Origin: Oscillospiraceae bacterium
GTDB taxonomy: Bacteria > Bacillota_A > Clostridia > Oscillospirales > Ruminococcaceae
NCBI GenBank assembly: GCA_017523995.1
Contig: JAFWUX010000232.1
Span: 1 to 12,535 of the forward strand
Reading direction: 5' to 3'
Length of the DNA stretch: 12,535 nucleotides
Position numbers and translations under genes: made by a program. Under the pieces are notes generated by a model. It did not search any database, was not told where the DNA came from, and was given only the letters and a program-made list of their open reading frames with translations. Positions 1 to 7,733 of the stretch are shown here, in pieces. The first letter of the stretch is position 1, and every line of letters starts with the position of its first letter.

Positions 1-2
1 AT

Positions 3-491
3 GCGGAAGCCGCTGCCGCTGCGGTTCTGGAACGGCTGAATCCGGCACTGGCTGCGATCCGGTGCAGCCGGAGATTCTCGCGGGAGCAGCTGCTCGCGAA
101 AGACTGGGACACGTTCACGGATGACGATTTCCGTCAGCTGACGGAGGCCGGCTGGCAGAATGCGTCCTATGTCAAAAAATACCGGACAGAGGCGCTGCAG
201 AACACGGTGCATTACTTCATGCGGTTCCGGATACCGGACGAAAAGCTTGATCCGCTGCTGGACGCACTCCTTTCGGATTCCGCCTGCGGGGAGATCCACA
301 GGATCAAGGGCTCATTTCAGTCCGATGACGGCAGCTGGATGAAGCTGAATGCGGTCAACGGGAAAACGGAGATCGCGCCGGTGCCGGAGGGGCAGCCCGT
401 GCTGATCGTGATCGGCGAGCATCTGTCACTTGATGCAATTGACCGGCATATCCGTTCGGTCAATCTTGCGGACGATTATGTCTGCATTTAA
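3..491 (+). CDS. CobW/COG0523-family GTPase, C-terminal part (5' end outside window)
   Basis: The frame is open from the left edge (first full codon at base 3) to TAA at 489-491, giving 162 residues of a protein that begins upstream. The segment starts with an LNP element (LNPALAAI). It ends in a domain with the pattern GEIHRIKGSF...GSWMKLNAV...PVLIVIGEHL, which matches the C-terminal domain of CobW-like P-loop GTPases (R-x-KG followed by a strand with xVxIG). Family members act as metal-insertion or metallochaperone GTPases (zinc, cobalt, nitrile hydratase iron). The G-domain and CxCC metal motif that would identify the metal lie outside the window. A methionine at 207 is only an internal residue. 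The DUF4003-like gene follows 14 bases after the stop, so the two are probably co-transcribed. Domain call is fairly sure; substrate is unknown. Confidence 0.75.
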   Translation, partial: AEAAAAAVLERLNPALAAIRCSRRFSREQLLAKDWDTFTDDDFRQLTEAGWQNASYVKKYRTEALQNTVHYFMRFRIPDEKLDPLLDALLSDSACGEIHRIKGSFQSDDGSWMKLNAVNGKTEIAPVPEGQPVLIVIGEHLSLDAIDRHIRSVNLADDYVCI

Positions 492-505
492 CACAGGAGG
501 TTTCT

Positions 506-1471
506 ATGAACGAAGAAATGAACGCTGTCATTGCAAGCTATTTTGAGAATTTCCGGGTACTGAAATCGGTGTTCAAGCTTGATACCGGCGTCAACTACGC
601 AGCCTGTGCAAACCTGTTCTGCGCAAAGAATACGGCTGCCGATGCGGAAAATCTGGAACAGTGCCGCAAACTGCTGAAATCAAAGGAAGGGATGTTTTCC
701 TCATTCCGTGCCAGCGCGGAAATGTTCACCTGCAGCTCGATGCTGCTGAGCGGTGAGCCGGAAACCAAGCTTGCCCGCGTACAGCAGAATTATCAGCTGC
801 TGAAAAAGAGCTATATTGATTCCTCGCATCTTGCGACGACAGCTTTTCTGCTCGATGACACCTGCAGTCCGGAGCAGATCCCGGCCGTGATCGAGCGAAG
901 CCGTGCGCTGTATAAAAAGATGCAGAAGCTGCATCCGCTGCTGACCGGCACCGAGGATGCACCGTACTGCGTGATGCTGGCACAGTCTCAGAAGGCAGAT
1001 GAGATGCTGATTGCGGAAACGGAACAGATCTATACATATCTGCGGAAATTTGCGAACGACAATGCCGTACAGACGCTTTCGCATGTATTTGCGCTGTCGG
1101 ATGCGCCTGTCGAAGAAAAGTGCAGACGCATCGCGGCACTGTATGAAGCGCTGGCGCAGAACGGCCGGAAATACGCAAAGGACATCCGCATGACGATCCT
1201 TGCTGCATTAGCGCTCCCGGAGCTTGACCCTGCACAGACTGCCGCGGAGATCCTTGAGATCGACGCTGTTCTGGCAGAACATCCGGAATACAAGGGCTTT
1301 TTCGGAGAAGATCAGCAGACGCGCCTGATGCACGCCGCGATGATCCTTTCCACGCTGCAGAAGCCGCATTACGCGATCACGGAATACATCTCCGTCAATG
1401 CGGCGATCTATATCGCGGTCATGATCGCAGTCAGTGCTGCTACGTCTGCAACAATTATTTCCACCTGCTGA
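506..1471 (+). CDS. DUF4003-like protein of unknown function
   Basis: This 321-residue protein starts at an ATG five bases after a perfect AGGAGG (495-500). It is largely alpha-helical. The opening (ENFRVLKSVFKLDTGVNYAA), the later KEGMFSSFRAS segment and the repeated L-x-x-x-Y-x-x-L-K helices resemble the DUF4003 family of Firmicutes, which is about this long and has no established role. There is no signal peptide. The last 25 or so residues (from about ISVNAAIYIAVMIAV) are hydrophobic and could form one membrane segment or a buried helix. It lies 14 bases downstream of the CobW-type gene, so a shared transcript is likely. The stop codon directly abuts the A-rich flank of a hairpin that terminates the convergent gene. 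I recognise the family from its sequence pattern only; no catalytic motif is visible. Confidence 0.7.
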   Translation: MNEEMNAVIASYFENFRVLKSVFKLDTGVNYAACANLFCAKNTAADAENLEQCRKLLKSKEGMFSSFRASAEMFTCSSMLLSGEPETKLARVQQNYQLLKKSYIDSSHLATTAFLLDDTCSPEQIPAVIERSRALYKKMQKLHPLLTGTEDAPYCVMLAQSQKADEMLIAETEQIYTYLRKFANDNAVQTLSHVFALSDAPVEEKCRRIAALYEALAQNGRKYAKDIRMTILAALALPELDPAQTAAEILEIDAVLAEHPEYKGFFGEDQQTRLMHAAMILSTLQKPHYAITEYISVNAAIYIAVMIAVSAATSATIISTC

Positions 1472-1514
1472 AAATAAAAAGCAGCCCCGCCGTTTTTTCT
1501 CGGCAGGGCTGCTT
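1472..1514 (-). terminator. Rho-independent terminator of the dockerin gene
   Basis: Arms at 1479-1492 (AAGCAGCCCCGCCG) and 1501-1514 (CGGCAGGGCTGCTT) pair over 14 positions with one mismatch, around an 8-base loop. Read on the minus strand the hairpin is followed by TTTTTATTTT (1480-1471), so it is a proper terminator for the gene ending at 1533. On the plus strand no T-tract follows, so it may stop the CobW/DUF4003 transcript only weakly. Confidence 0.85.
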
Positions 1515-1532
1515 GCATAATATTCACAGAAA

Positions 1533-3101
1533 TCATTTACAACAGAACTGACGGTAGCATTCATCAAGAGGATCATTATTAAGAACTGCATTTTCTACAT
1601 AATTCATAAAATCGTCTGGCTTGAATGAACAAGACTGCGAATACTCTTTCGGTGTATGAGAAGCAGCCGCAATTTCATCCAGCAGACTAACTATCTTTTG
1701 GCCGCCGAAAACCTCACACCCTTCGTCTGAAGCAGCCAGTTTCTTCATTACTGCGGAGTTGTTCGTAACATTGCAGGTTGATTGACAAAACTCAGTCATT
1801 GTATCTTCCTTGACTGTAAATTCATTCAGGAACTGGTAAGCCAGAGCTTTATTATCGCAATGCTGGGAAACAAGCAGGTAATCAACCGGCCAATTGAAAG
1901 CGGACGGACCCTGCACCAGATTGAATTTCCCGTAATAATCGCTGTCTTCACCGCAACTGTATATAAACAGCATAATATCCTCCGGCAGCCTCACTGATAA
2001 AGCAAAGAAGCCGAAAAGCGCATCGCTCTGCACGGTTTGCGTCCATTTTTCATCATCTCTCCTGCAATCAGAAAAATATCCGTTTTTTGCAAAAGATACA
2101 TAACGTTCCGCTGTCTGCTTCATTGACTCCGGGATCACCGTCTCATTCTGTGCATTCAGCCACGGTTCCGTGAGGTTACAGCTTGCTGCACGTACAAACC
2201 CCTCCCACTCATCACAAAACGCAGTTTTTCCGTCAGATTTGTCATGAACTGTTTTCGCAGTCTTTTCAAAGCCCTCCCAGGTACCGATCAACTTCTGCAT
2301 TTCGTCAGGCGTTTTCACTCCAAGATATTTTTCGGCAAGATCGGTACGATAGGCGAAGCCGCACGGTGACGCTGTAGGTGTCAGTGCCTTCAGATCTCCG
2401 TTCAGGCTTGTTCCGGCTTCCAGTGTATAGGGATACATATTTGCGAAATCGGATTCCTTAAAGCCGAGTGCGGAAACCGGGAGTGAAATTGCATCGTTAT
2501 TCAAGCTGTTGAACATAATACTGCAACTAAGGCAGAAGATGTCAGGATCAGGAGAGCTCGCAAGATAATTCTCAAAGTCTTCTACAGAATAGTTCGAATA
2601 CCCATTTTCATCGGGCTGAGAAAGAACCTCCATACGGATCCTGTTCTTATATTCCGGATGACGTTCCACAAACTGTTCGATCATGATGCGGACATCTGCA
2701 TTGTCGTTAATGACACTGATGACCAGCTCGTCGCCGGTATCCGGAACAGTCAGCTGGTCACGGCCCGTCACCTGATCCCATGAGACGTTTCTTTTGCTGA
2801 CATTGTTCTCCACGTAGTATTTCAGAATGCACTGTACGTCAAGTAAATCAAACGCACCGTCAGATAAAACATTGACAGCCAGCATCTGAAGATCATTCAG
2901 CCCCGTCGGTTTTTTTGCTACCTGATTTGTGTACGCGATCAGCCCGAGCTGTGCATCCTCGACTGTCACCGCTCCGTCTCTGTTAATGTCCCCCCGCAGA
3001 TACAAATCTTGCCCGGCTTCGGCAAATGCGCTGACTGTGCTGCCTGCGCAGAGCAGGATTGCAGAAATGAGGCTAACCGTTCTTTTTGTCATGTTTTTCA
3101 T
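1533..3101 (-). CDS. Secreted dockerin-fused extracellular solute-binding protein (family 1-like)
   Basis: 522 residues from the ATG at 3101, preceded by AAAGGA (3113-3108) six bases away. An upstream in-frame ATG at 3170 would place 23 residues ahead of a clear signal peptide and lies by the -10 box, so it is rejected. Residues 1-27 are a signal peptide ending AFA, with no lipobox cysteine. Residues 37-100 form a type I dockerin. Its first calcium loop is intact (D38, N40, D42-G43, D49); the second is degenerate (N77, L79, D81-G82, D88). Residues from about 125 to 510 resemble sugar ABC-transporter binding proteins, with an N-terminal ISVIND...FVERHPEYKNRI strand/helix and a C-terminal HCDNKALAYQFLNEF helix. 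No permease or ATPase gene is adjacent. It has its own promoter and terminator. Dockerin call is strong and binding-domain call good; the ligand is unknown. Confidence 0.82.
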   Translation of the reverse strand: MKNMTKRTVSLISAILLCAGSTVSAFAEAGQDLYLRGDINRDGAVTVEDAQLGLIAYTNQVAKKPTGLNDLQMLAVNVLSDGAFDLLDVQCILKYYVENNVSKRNVSWDQVTGRDQLTVPDTGDELVISVINDNADVRIMIEQFVERHPEYKNRIRMEVLSQPDENGYSNYSVEDFENYLASSPDPDIFCLSCSIMFNSLNNDAISLPVSALGFKESDFANMYPYTLEAGTSLNGDLKALTPTASPCGFAYRTDLAEKYLGVKTPDEMQKLIGTWEGFEKTAKTVHDKSDGKTAFCDEWEGFVRAASCNLTEPWLNAQNETVIPESMKQTAERYVSFAKNGYFSDCRRDDEKWTQTVQSDALFGFFALSVRLPEDIMLFIYSCGEDSDYYGKFNLVQGPSAFNWPVDYLLVSQHCDNKALAYQFLNEFTVKEDTMTEFCQSTCNVTNNSAVMKKLAASDEGCEVFGGQKIVSLLDEIAAASHTPKEYSQSCSFKPDDFMNYVENAVLNNDPLDECYRQFCCK

Positions 3102-3160
3102 AACTGATCCTTTCGCTGTAAAAATCAAATGTCGGAATGGAATGGATTGGATTAAGCAAT

Positions 3161-3189
3161 ATAATAGCATATTTCTTTTAACCTGTCAA
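3161..3189 (-). promoter_or_regulatory. Sigma-A-type promoter of the dockerin gene
   Basis: Minus strand: TTGACA at 3189-3184, 17-base spacer, TATTAT at 3166-3161. The -35 is perfect and the -10 has one mismatch. Transcription would start near 3154, leaving a leader of about 50 bases before the ATG at 3101. Confidence 0.8.
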
Positions 3190-3243
3190 TATCCCGGATC
3201 AAGATTAACAAAAATTTCATAATTTACTCCCCCGTCTGAACGC

Positions 3244-3272
3244 TTGACAAAGATTTCGCCATGTGATATAAT
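3244..3272 (+). promoter_or_regulatory. Consensus sigma-A promoter of the surface operon
   Basis: TTGACA at 3244-3249, a 17-base spacer and TATAAT at 3267-3272, all matching consensus. TGA just before the -10 also gives an extended -10 (TGn). Predicted start is near 3279, about 58 bases ahead of the ATG at 3337. It is divergent from the dockerin promoter, with the two -35 boxes about 54 bases apart. Confidence 0.88.
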
Positions 3273-3286
3273 ATGTTGAATATGTA

Positions 3287-3313
3287 TGCGCGAATTCCGG
3301 AAACGGCCGCGCA
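3287..3313 (+). other. Short hairpin in the operon 5' UTR
   Basis: TGCGCG (3287-3292) and CGCGCA (3308-3313) form a 6-bp GC-rich stem, enclosing a segment that contains the palindrome TTCCGGAA. It lies between the predicted transcription start and the Shine-Dalgarno at 3325. There is no T-tract, so it is not a terminator. It may stabilise the mRNA or be incidental. Confidence 0.35.
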
Positions 3314-3336
3314 ATCAAAGAAATGAGGTGCTCGGA

Positions 3337-5535
3337 ATGAAACGATCCCTGACCGTGATCGCGCTTTCGGCTGTCTGCCTGAGTGCAGCGTCTGCGCTTG
3401 CGCTCCCTGCTTTTGCTGCGGAAGCCAGCTGGAAGACCGAGAACGGGAAGCGTTATTATTATGATGCGAACGGCAAAAAAGCGACAGGTACCGTCACGAT
3501 CGACGGCATCGCCTATGTGTTTGCACCGAACGGCGTGCAGCAGCTCGGCTGGCAGACCGTTGACGGCAAGCGTTACTTCTATAACAAAAAAGGCGAAGCT
3601 GTTTTCGGCTGGGTCGAATGGCGCGGAGAAACCTATTATGTCACAAAAGAGGACGGCAAGCGCACCGGAAAGGTGACGACCGGCAAACGGACGCTCGATT
3701 TCGACGAATACGGGGTCTGCAGCAAATGGCAGCTGACGGCGGACGGCGAATGGGTCTATGAGGATGCCTACGGCGAAATGCTGATTGACGGTGAACTCTA
3801 TCTGTTCACAGACGGCGGTATGCTGAAAACCGGCTGGCAGACTGCGGCCACGGACGGCATCACCCGTTATTACGATCCGAAGTCGCACGGGATTCTCGCA
3901 GGCTGGATCACGGAAGAGGACGGCAAACAGTTCTATGCCGACCCGGACAAGGGCAAAGTCTCGGGCTTCATCACCGATGCAGACGGAAAACGGTTTTATG
4001 TTGATCCGGAAAAGGGTGCCCTGACCGGCTGGAATGTCATCAACGGGCAGCAGTATAAAATGCTTGATACCGGCGAGATCTATACCGGTCTGTACACCGC
4101 GTCAGGCAAGACCTATCTGTTCGGCGATGACGGCGTTATGGTGACAGGATTTGCCGATACCAAGGACGGCAGACGGTATTTCGGTGAGGGCGGCGTGATG
4201 GTGACGGGTCTCACCGAAATCGGCAATGACACATACTACTTTAATAACGAAGGTGTCATGCAGACCGGTTTTCAGAACATCACGGTTGACGACGGCAGGA
4301 CGCTGCGCTGCTTCTTTGATGCGGACGGCAAGCGCCGCACAGGCTTGATCACGGTCGGCGACAAGAAATACTATCTGAACCCGGACGGCAGCATCACAGT
4401 CGAGCCGACGGTGATCGACGGCAAAAAGTATCTATTCGATCCCGACGGCAACATGATCAAGGGCTGGTACACGGCTGACAGCGGCAAAAAGTACTATGCC
4501 GGTGCAGACGGCGCACTGGTGTCTGGCTGGCAGACGATCGACGGCAAAAAGTATTACTTCGATGAAAACTGTGCCCTTGCGACGGAGCCGCATGTCATCG
4601 ACGGAAAGACCTATCTTATCACTTCGGAAGGAACGCCGATGACCGGCTGGTATACCGCACCGAACGGCAGCAAGTATTATGCCGGAGCGGACGGCCTCGC
4701 CGTGACGGGTCTGCAGACGATCGGTACGGCAAAGTATTACTTTGATGCAAACTGCGTCATGACGACCGGCTGGCAGACGATCGGCAATGCGAAGTATTAT
4801 TTTGATTCAAACGGTGTCATGGCGACAGCCCCGACCGTGATCGGTGACAAGACCTACCTGTTCAATGCAGACGGTACAGCGGCAACAGGTCTTTATACCG
4901 CTGCAAACGGCAAGAAATACTACGCAGACGCAAACGGCATCGCCCAGATCGGCTGGCAGGAGCTTCCGAATCAGTCCAGCTACTTCGGTGCAGACGGCGT
5001 TATGGTCGTTTCCGCAACCGTGGACGGCTGCACGATCGACGCAAACGGCTCCGCCCGCAACAACCGTGCGAAAAAGTTTGACGAAGTCATTGCCAATTCC
5101 GCAAAGACAGTAAACGGCGTGTATCAAAGCTTCTGTGCGAAGTACAAGTACAGGGAGATCGAGGTTGCGCGCACGACCGACCAGCTCCTGAATGCCGGCT
5201 GGCAAACGCTGATCGACACCTGTATCAACAGGAACGGCGGCGTCTGCTATCATCTGGCCTCTGCGCTCGACTTCACGTTCAAGCGTGCGGGCTTTACCTC
5301 CCGCGTCGTCTATGCATGGCACGGGTCGCACCACTATTGGTGTCAGGTGCTGATCGACGGTACGTGGTGGAACTATGACCCGACTTACGGCATGAACCGA
5401 TGCCACATCACACTGGCACAGCAGAATCAGGCCGACATAGACAACAAAAGACCCGGCTATACGCTGCGCGGTTATGTCAACGCAACTTACGATCATAAGG
5501 GTGCACTGGTCAGTGCGACATATACCCCGATTTGA
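3337..5535 (+). CDS. Secreted cell-wall/glucan-binding repeat protein with C-terminal transglutaminase-like domain
   Basis: 732 residues. The ATG at 3337 follows GAGGTG (3325-3330) by six bases and opens a classic signal peptide (MKRSLTVIALSAVCLSA, ending AFA at 27). The frame is open back to 3286, but those 17 residues are basic, have no ribosome site and start near the transcription start. Residues 30-570 are about 25 repeats of roughly 20 residues with the pattern DGKKYYFDxxGxMxTGWQTI, as in choline/glucan-binding (CW_binding_1) proteins. A linker (575-635) leads to a transglutaminase-like core: Cys637 in GGVCYHLASAL, His666 in HHYWCQVLIDG and Asp681 in WWNYDPTYG give the Cys-His-Asp triad. 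The protein probably binds wall or capsule glycan and either cross-links or cleaves protein outside the cell. It is first in an operon with the next three genes. Target and reaction are unknown. Confidence 0.88.
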   Translation: MKRSLTVIALSAVCLSAASALALPAFAAEASWKTENGKRYYYDANGKKATGTVTIDGIAYVFAPNGVQQLGWQTVDGKRYFYNKKGEAVFGWVEWRGETYYVTKEDGKRTGKVTTGKRTLDFDEYGVCSKWQLTADGEWVYEDAYGEMLIDGELYLFTDGGMLKTGWQTAATDGITRYYDPKSHGILAGWITEEDGKQFYADPDKGKVSGFITDADGKRFYVDPEKGALTGWNVINGQQYKMLDTGEIYTGLYTASGKTYLFGDDGVMVTGFADTKDGRRYFGEGGVMVTGLTEIGNDTYYFNNEGVMQTGFQNITVDDGRTLRCFFDADGKRRTGLITVGDKKYYLNPDGSITVEPTVIDGKKYLFDPDGNMIKGWYTADSGKKYYAGADGALVSGWQTIDGKKYYFDENCALATEPHVIDGKTYLITSEGTPMTGWYTAPNGSKYYAGADGLAVTGLQTIGTAKYYFDANCVMTTGWQTIGNAKYYFDSNGVMATAPTVIGDKTYLFNADGTAATGLYTAANGKKYYADANGIAQIGWQELPNQSSYFGADGVMVVSATVDGCTIDANGSARNNRAKKFDEVIANSAKTVNGVYQSFCAKYKYREIEVARTTDQLLNAGWQTLIDTCINRNGGVCYHLASALDFTFKRAGFTSRVVYAWHGSHHYWCQVLIDGTWWNYDPTYGMNRCHITLAQQNQADIDNKRPGYTLRGYVNATYDHKGALVSATYTPI
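3424..5050 (+). repeat. Array of about 25 cell-wall-binding repeats within the transglutaminase-like gene
   Basis: The coding sequence repeats about every 60 bases, with recurrent segments such as GACGGCAAAAAGTAT (4419 on, 4540 on) and GGCTGGCAGACGATCG. A higher order shows toward the end: blocks opening with PTVI or PHVI and KTYL/KKYLF, then GWYTA...KKYYAGADG, then GWQTI...KYYFDxN recur about every 60 to 80 residues. That suggests growth by duplication of three- or four-repeat units. Two late repeats carry Cys in place of the usual Gly (DENC, DANC). Confidence 0.85.
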
Positions 5536-5559
5536 TAAAAACTATTAGGAAAGAAAAGG

Positions 5560-6288
5560 ATGTTGATTGAAATGAGAAAATTACAGCTTACGGCAATTCT
5601 TATGGCGGTGCTCGGTGCAGCGGCACTGACCGCCTGCGGTGCGGATCCGATCACGACGGACAACAGCATTGCAGAGACAACTGCAGTCACTGAGGTGACC
5701 GAAACGACCGCAGAGGAAGCCGAGGAAACAACGACAGAAGCTAAGAAAACGACTGCTGCAGAAGAAAAAGCGACCGAGGCCGTGACCGATGTGACTGAAA
5801 CCGAAACGACGACCGTCACGGAAGCTGCCGCCACGACTGCAGAGCAGGCACAGCAGACCGAAGCTCCCGCAACACAGGCACCGCAGCAGACAGAGGCTCC
5901 GGCCACAGAGGCGCCGAAGCAGGAGCAGCATATCTTTGATGCGCTGAAAATAGGCGCAAGCCCTGCGGACTATGTCGCTGCACATCCGGTTACACCGCGC
6001 AGAAGCGACAGTTGCCTTGAAGGAGTTGATCTGGAGTATACCTATCCGGATTTCGTTCTTGTTACAAATGAGAATAACGGCGTCGAAAAGGTCGTGATGA
6101 TCAAGATCACCGGCGCAGGCATCTCCACCAGAGAGGGCATTCATGTCGGCAGTAAACTGGAAGATGTGAAGAATGCCTACGGCGCAGGCGACAGTGACAG
6201 CTTCATCAGCAAGACGACCGCAGACGGCTATCTTGAGATCAGTCTCACGAACGGTGCCGTGACCGAAATCGACCTGTCGAAAGCGTAA
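5560..6288 (+). CDS. Lipoprotein with Thr/Glu-rich linker and small C-terminal domain
   Basis: 242 residues. The lipobox LTAC puts the lipidated cysteine at residue 26, after a short basic start and a hydrophobic stretch. The ATG at 5560 follows AGGAAAG (5547-5553). An in-frame ATG at 5572 would give a tidier signal peptide (MRKLQLTAIL) and is also possible. Residues 27-125 are a low-complexity T/E/A/P/Q linker with TEAPATQAPQQ-like repeats, long enough to cross a Gram-positive wall. The last 115 residues form a compact domain (IFDALKIGASPADYVAAHP ... GIHVGSKLEDVKNAYGAG) that loosely recalls the BamE-like layout, where a turn with I-x-x-G-S precedes a helix and then strands. I do not recognise a specific family. 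It starts 24 bases after the transglutaminase-like gene and ends 18 before the acyltransferase gene. Confidence 0.75.
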   Translation: MLIEMRKLQLTAILMAVLGAAALTACGADPITTDNSIAETTAVTEVTETTAEEAEETTTEAKKTTAAEEKATEAVTDVTETETTTVTEAAATTAEQAQQTEAPATQAPQQTEAPATEAPKQEQHIFDALKIGASPADYVAAHPVTPRRSDSCLEGVDLEYTYPDFVLVTNENNGVEKVVMIKITGAGISTREGIHVGSKLEDVKNAYGAGDSDSFISKTTADGYLEISLTNGAVTEIDLSKA

Positions 6289-6306
6289 TCCCAGAGGAAG
6301 CCTGTT

Positions 6307-7719
6307 ATGACATTCAGCAGTCCGATTTTTCTCTTTCTGTTCTTTCCGCTGACGGTCGCGCTGTATTTCCTGATCCCGGCCAAGCTGCTGCGGGTGCGGA
6401 ATGCGCTGCTGACCGTCGCAAGCCTGATCTTTTACGGCTTCGGGGAGCCGGTCGCATGCATTCTGATGCTCGGCGTCGTGCTCTGGAGCTGGGGCAGCGC
6501 AATTCTGCTCAAAAAAGGCGGGCTATGCAGAAAAATCTTTCTGCCGCTCGGTATTATCGGTGATCTCGGCGTACTTTGTCTTTATAAGTACGCCGATTTC
6601 CTGCTCGGAACAGTCAACAGCCTGTTCGGGTGCAGCGTTCCGATGCTCGGACTCCGCCTGCCGATCGGCATTTCCTTTTTTGTGTTCCAGGCGATCTCCT
6701 ACATCATGGATGTATCGAGAGATGAGGCAAAGCCGCAGCGCAATTATTTCCGGCTGCTGCTGTATATCGCATTCTTCCCGCAGCTAATCGCCGGACCGAT
6801 CGTCCGCTATCAGACGGTCGAAAATTCACTGACGGCGCGGCATTCGACGCCGGAGCAGGTCGCGGCAGGCATCCGCAGAATGATCTTCGGCCTGTCCAAA
6901 AAGCTGCTGATCGCGGATACCGTCGGACTGATCGCCGATACGGTGTTCGGCATGTCTGATACGCTGGCTCTGCCGACGGCATGGCTCGGCGCATTCTGCT
7001 ATACGCTGCAGATCTATTACGATTTTTCCGGCTACAGCGATATGGCGATCGGCATGGGTTGGATCTTCGGGTTTGAATTTCCGGAGAATTTCCGTTATCC
7101 GTACTGCTCTGCTTCGATCACGGAGTTCTGGCGCCGCTGGCATATCTCCCTGACGACATGGTTCCGGGAGTATCTGTATATCCCGCTCGGCGGCAACCGC
7201 GAGGGCGAGGCCAAGACCGTCCGGAACAAGTGGATCGTGTTCCTTTGTACCGGTCTCTGGCACGGCGCAAGCTGGACGTTTGTCCTCTGGGGGGCGGTCA
7301 ACGGTGCGCTCATGCATCTTGAGTCGATTGTCCGCAAGGGCAAAAAGGACCCGCCGAAGCGCAGCTGGTATCTGCATCTGTATACGGTTCTGGCGGTCGT
7401 CTGCGCATTCGTCATTTTCCGCGCCGATACCGTTTCGCAGGCATTCCGCTTCTATGTCTGCATGTTCAGCGGGAAGAATCTCTCCATGGCGGCGCTCTCC
7501 GCGTGTACGCAGCTGCTGACGCCGCTCACGGTCACGGTCATCATTCTTGCGCTGATCGGCGCGACACCGGTTCCGTTCAATCTCGCTGACTATGCGAAAA
7601 AGAAAGCCGCAGCGCCTGCTGAGGCTGTACTTTCCGTTGTCACCGCAATCCTGCTTATCCTCTGCATCATGAATGCGGCTGCGACGACCTATCATCCGTT
7701 TATTTATTTCCGATTCTGA
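6307..7719 (+). CDS. MBOAT-family membrane O-acyltransferase (AlgI/PatA-like)
   Basis: 470 residues, usual for the AlgI/DltB branch. ATG at 6307 follows AGAGGA (6293-6298). Many hydrophobic helices run from the N-terminus (FLFLFFPLTVALYFLI). The conserved core is clear: FYGFGEP, LRLPIGISFFVFQAISYIMDV, YDFSGYSDMAIGMGWIFGFEFPENF, then EFWRRWHISLTTWFREYLYIPLGG with His279 and GLWHGASWTFVLWGAVNG with the predicted catalytic His319. Relatives take an acyl group, usually acetyl, from the cytoplasm and pass it across the membrane to an extracellular partner, which esterifies alginate, peptidoglycan, teichoic acid or another polymer. The next gene, 14 bases on, encodes a matching AlgX/AlgJ-like SGNH protein. 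The pair therefore looks like a complete O-acylation module. The polymer modified cannot be read from the sequence. Confidence 0.92.
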   Translation: MTFSSPIFLFLFFPLTVALYFLIPAKLLRVRNALLTVASLIFYGFGEPVACILMLGVVLWSWGSAILLKKGGLCRKIFLPLGIIGDLGVLCLYKYADFLLGTVNSLFGCSVPMLGLRLPIGISFFVFQAISYIMDVSRDEAKPQRNYFRLLLYIAFFPQLIAGPIVRYQTVENSLTARHSTPEQVAAGIRRMIFGLSKKLLIADTVGLIADTVFGMSDTLALPTAWLGAFCYTLQIYYDFSGYSDMAIGMGWIFGFEFPENFRYPYCSASITEFWRRWHISLTTWFREYLYIPLGGNREGEAKTVRNKWIVFLCTGLWHGASWTFVLWGAVNGALMHLESIVRKGKKDPPKRSWYLHLYTVLAVVCAFVIFRADTVSQAFRFYVCMFSGKNLSMAALSACTQLLTPLTVTVIILALIGATPVPFNLADYAKKKAAAPAEAVLSVVTAILLILCIMNAAATTYHPFIYFRF

Positions 7720-7733
7720 TCCGGGAGGCTGCT

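Noticed and set aside
3217..3888. Minus-strand open frame over the operon promoter and signal peptide region
   Set aside because: It overlaps a consensus promoter and the start of a clear secreted protein. No domain is visible.
3424..5050. Regular repeats that might suggest a CRISPR array or satellite
   Set aside because: The repeats are in frame, vary in sequence, have no spacer structure and encode a known cell-wall-binding motif.
4807..5496. Minus-strand open frame opposite the transglutaminase-like core
   Set aside because: It is antisense to catalytic motifs that are clearly under selection on the plus strand, and has no ribosome site.
5493..5906. Val/Ser/Ala-rich minus-strand frame opposite the lipoprotein linker
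   Set aside because: The low-complexity composition simply mirrors the Thr/Glu codons of the plus-strand linker.
6826..7695. Long minus-strand open frame opposite the MBOAT gene
   Set aside because: Its composition is Arg/Asp-rich, as expected from the antisense of a GC-rich membrane gene. The plus-strand frame has full family motifs.
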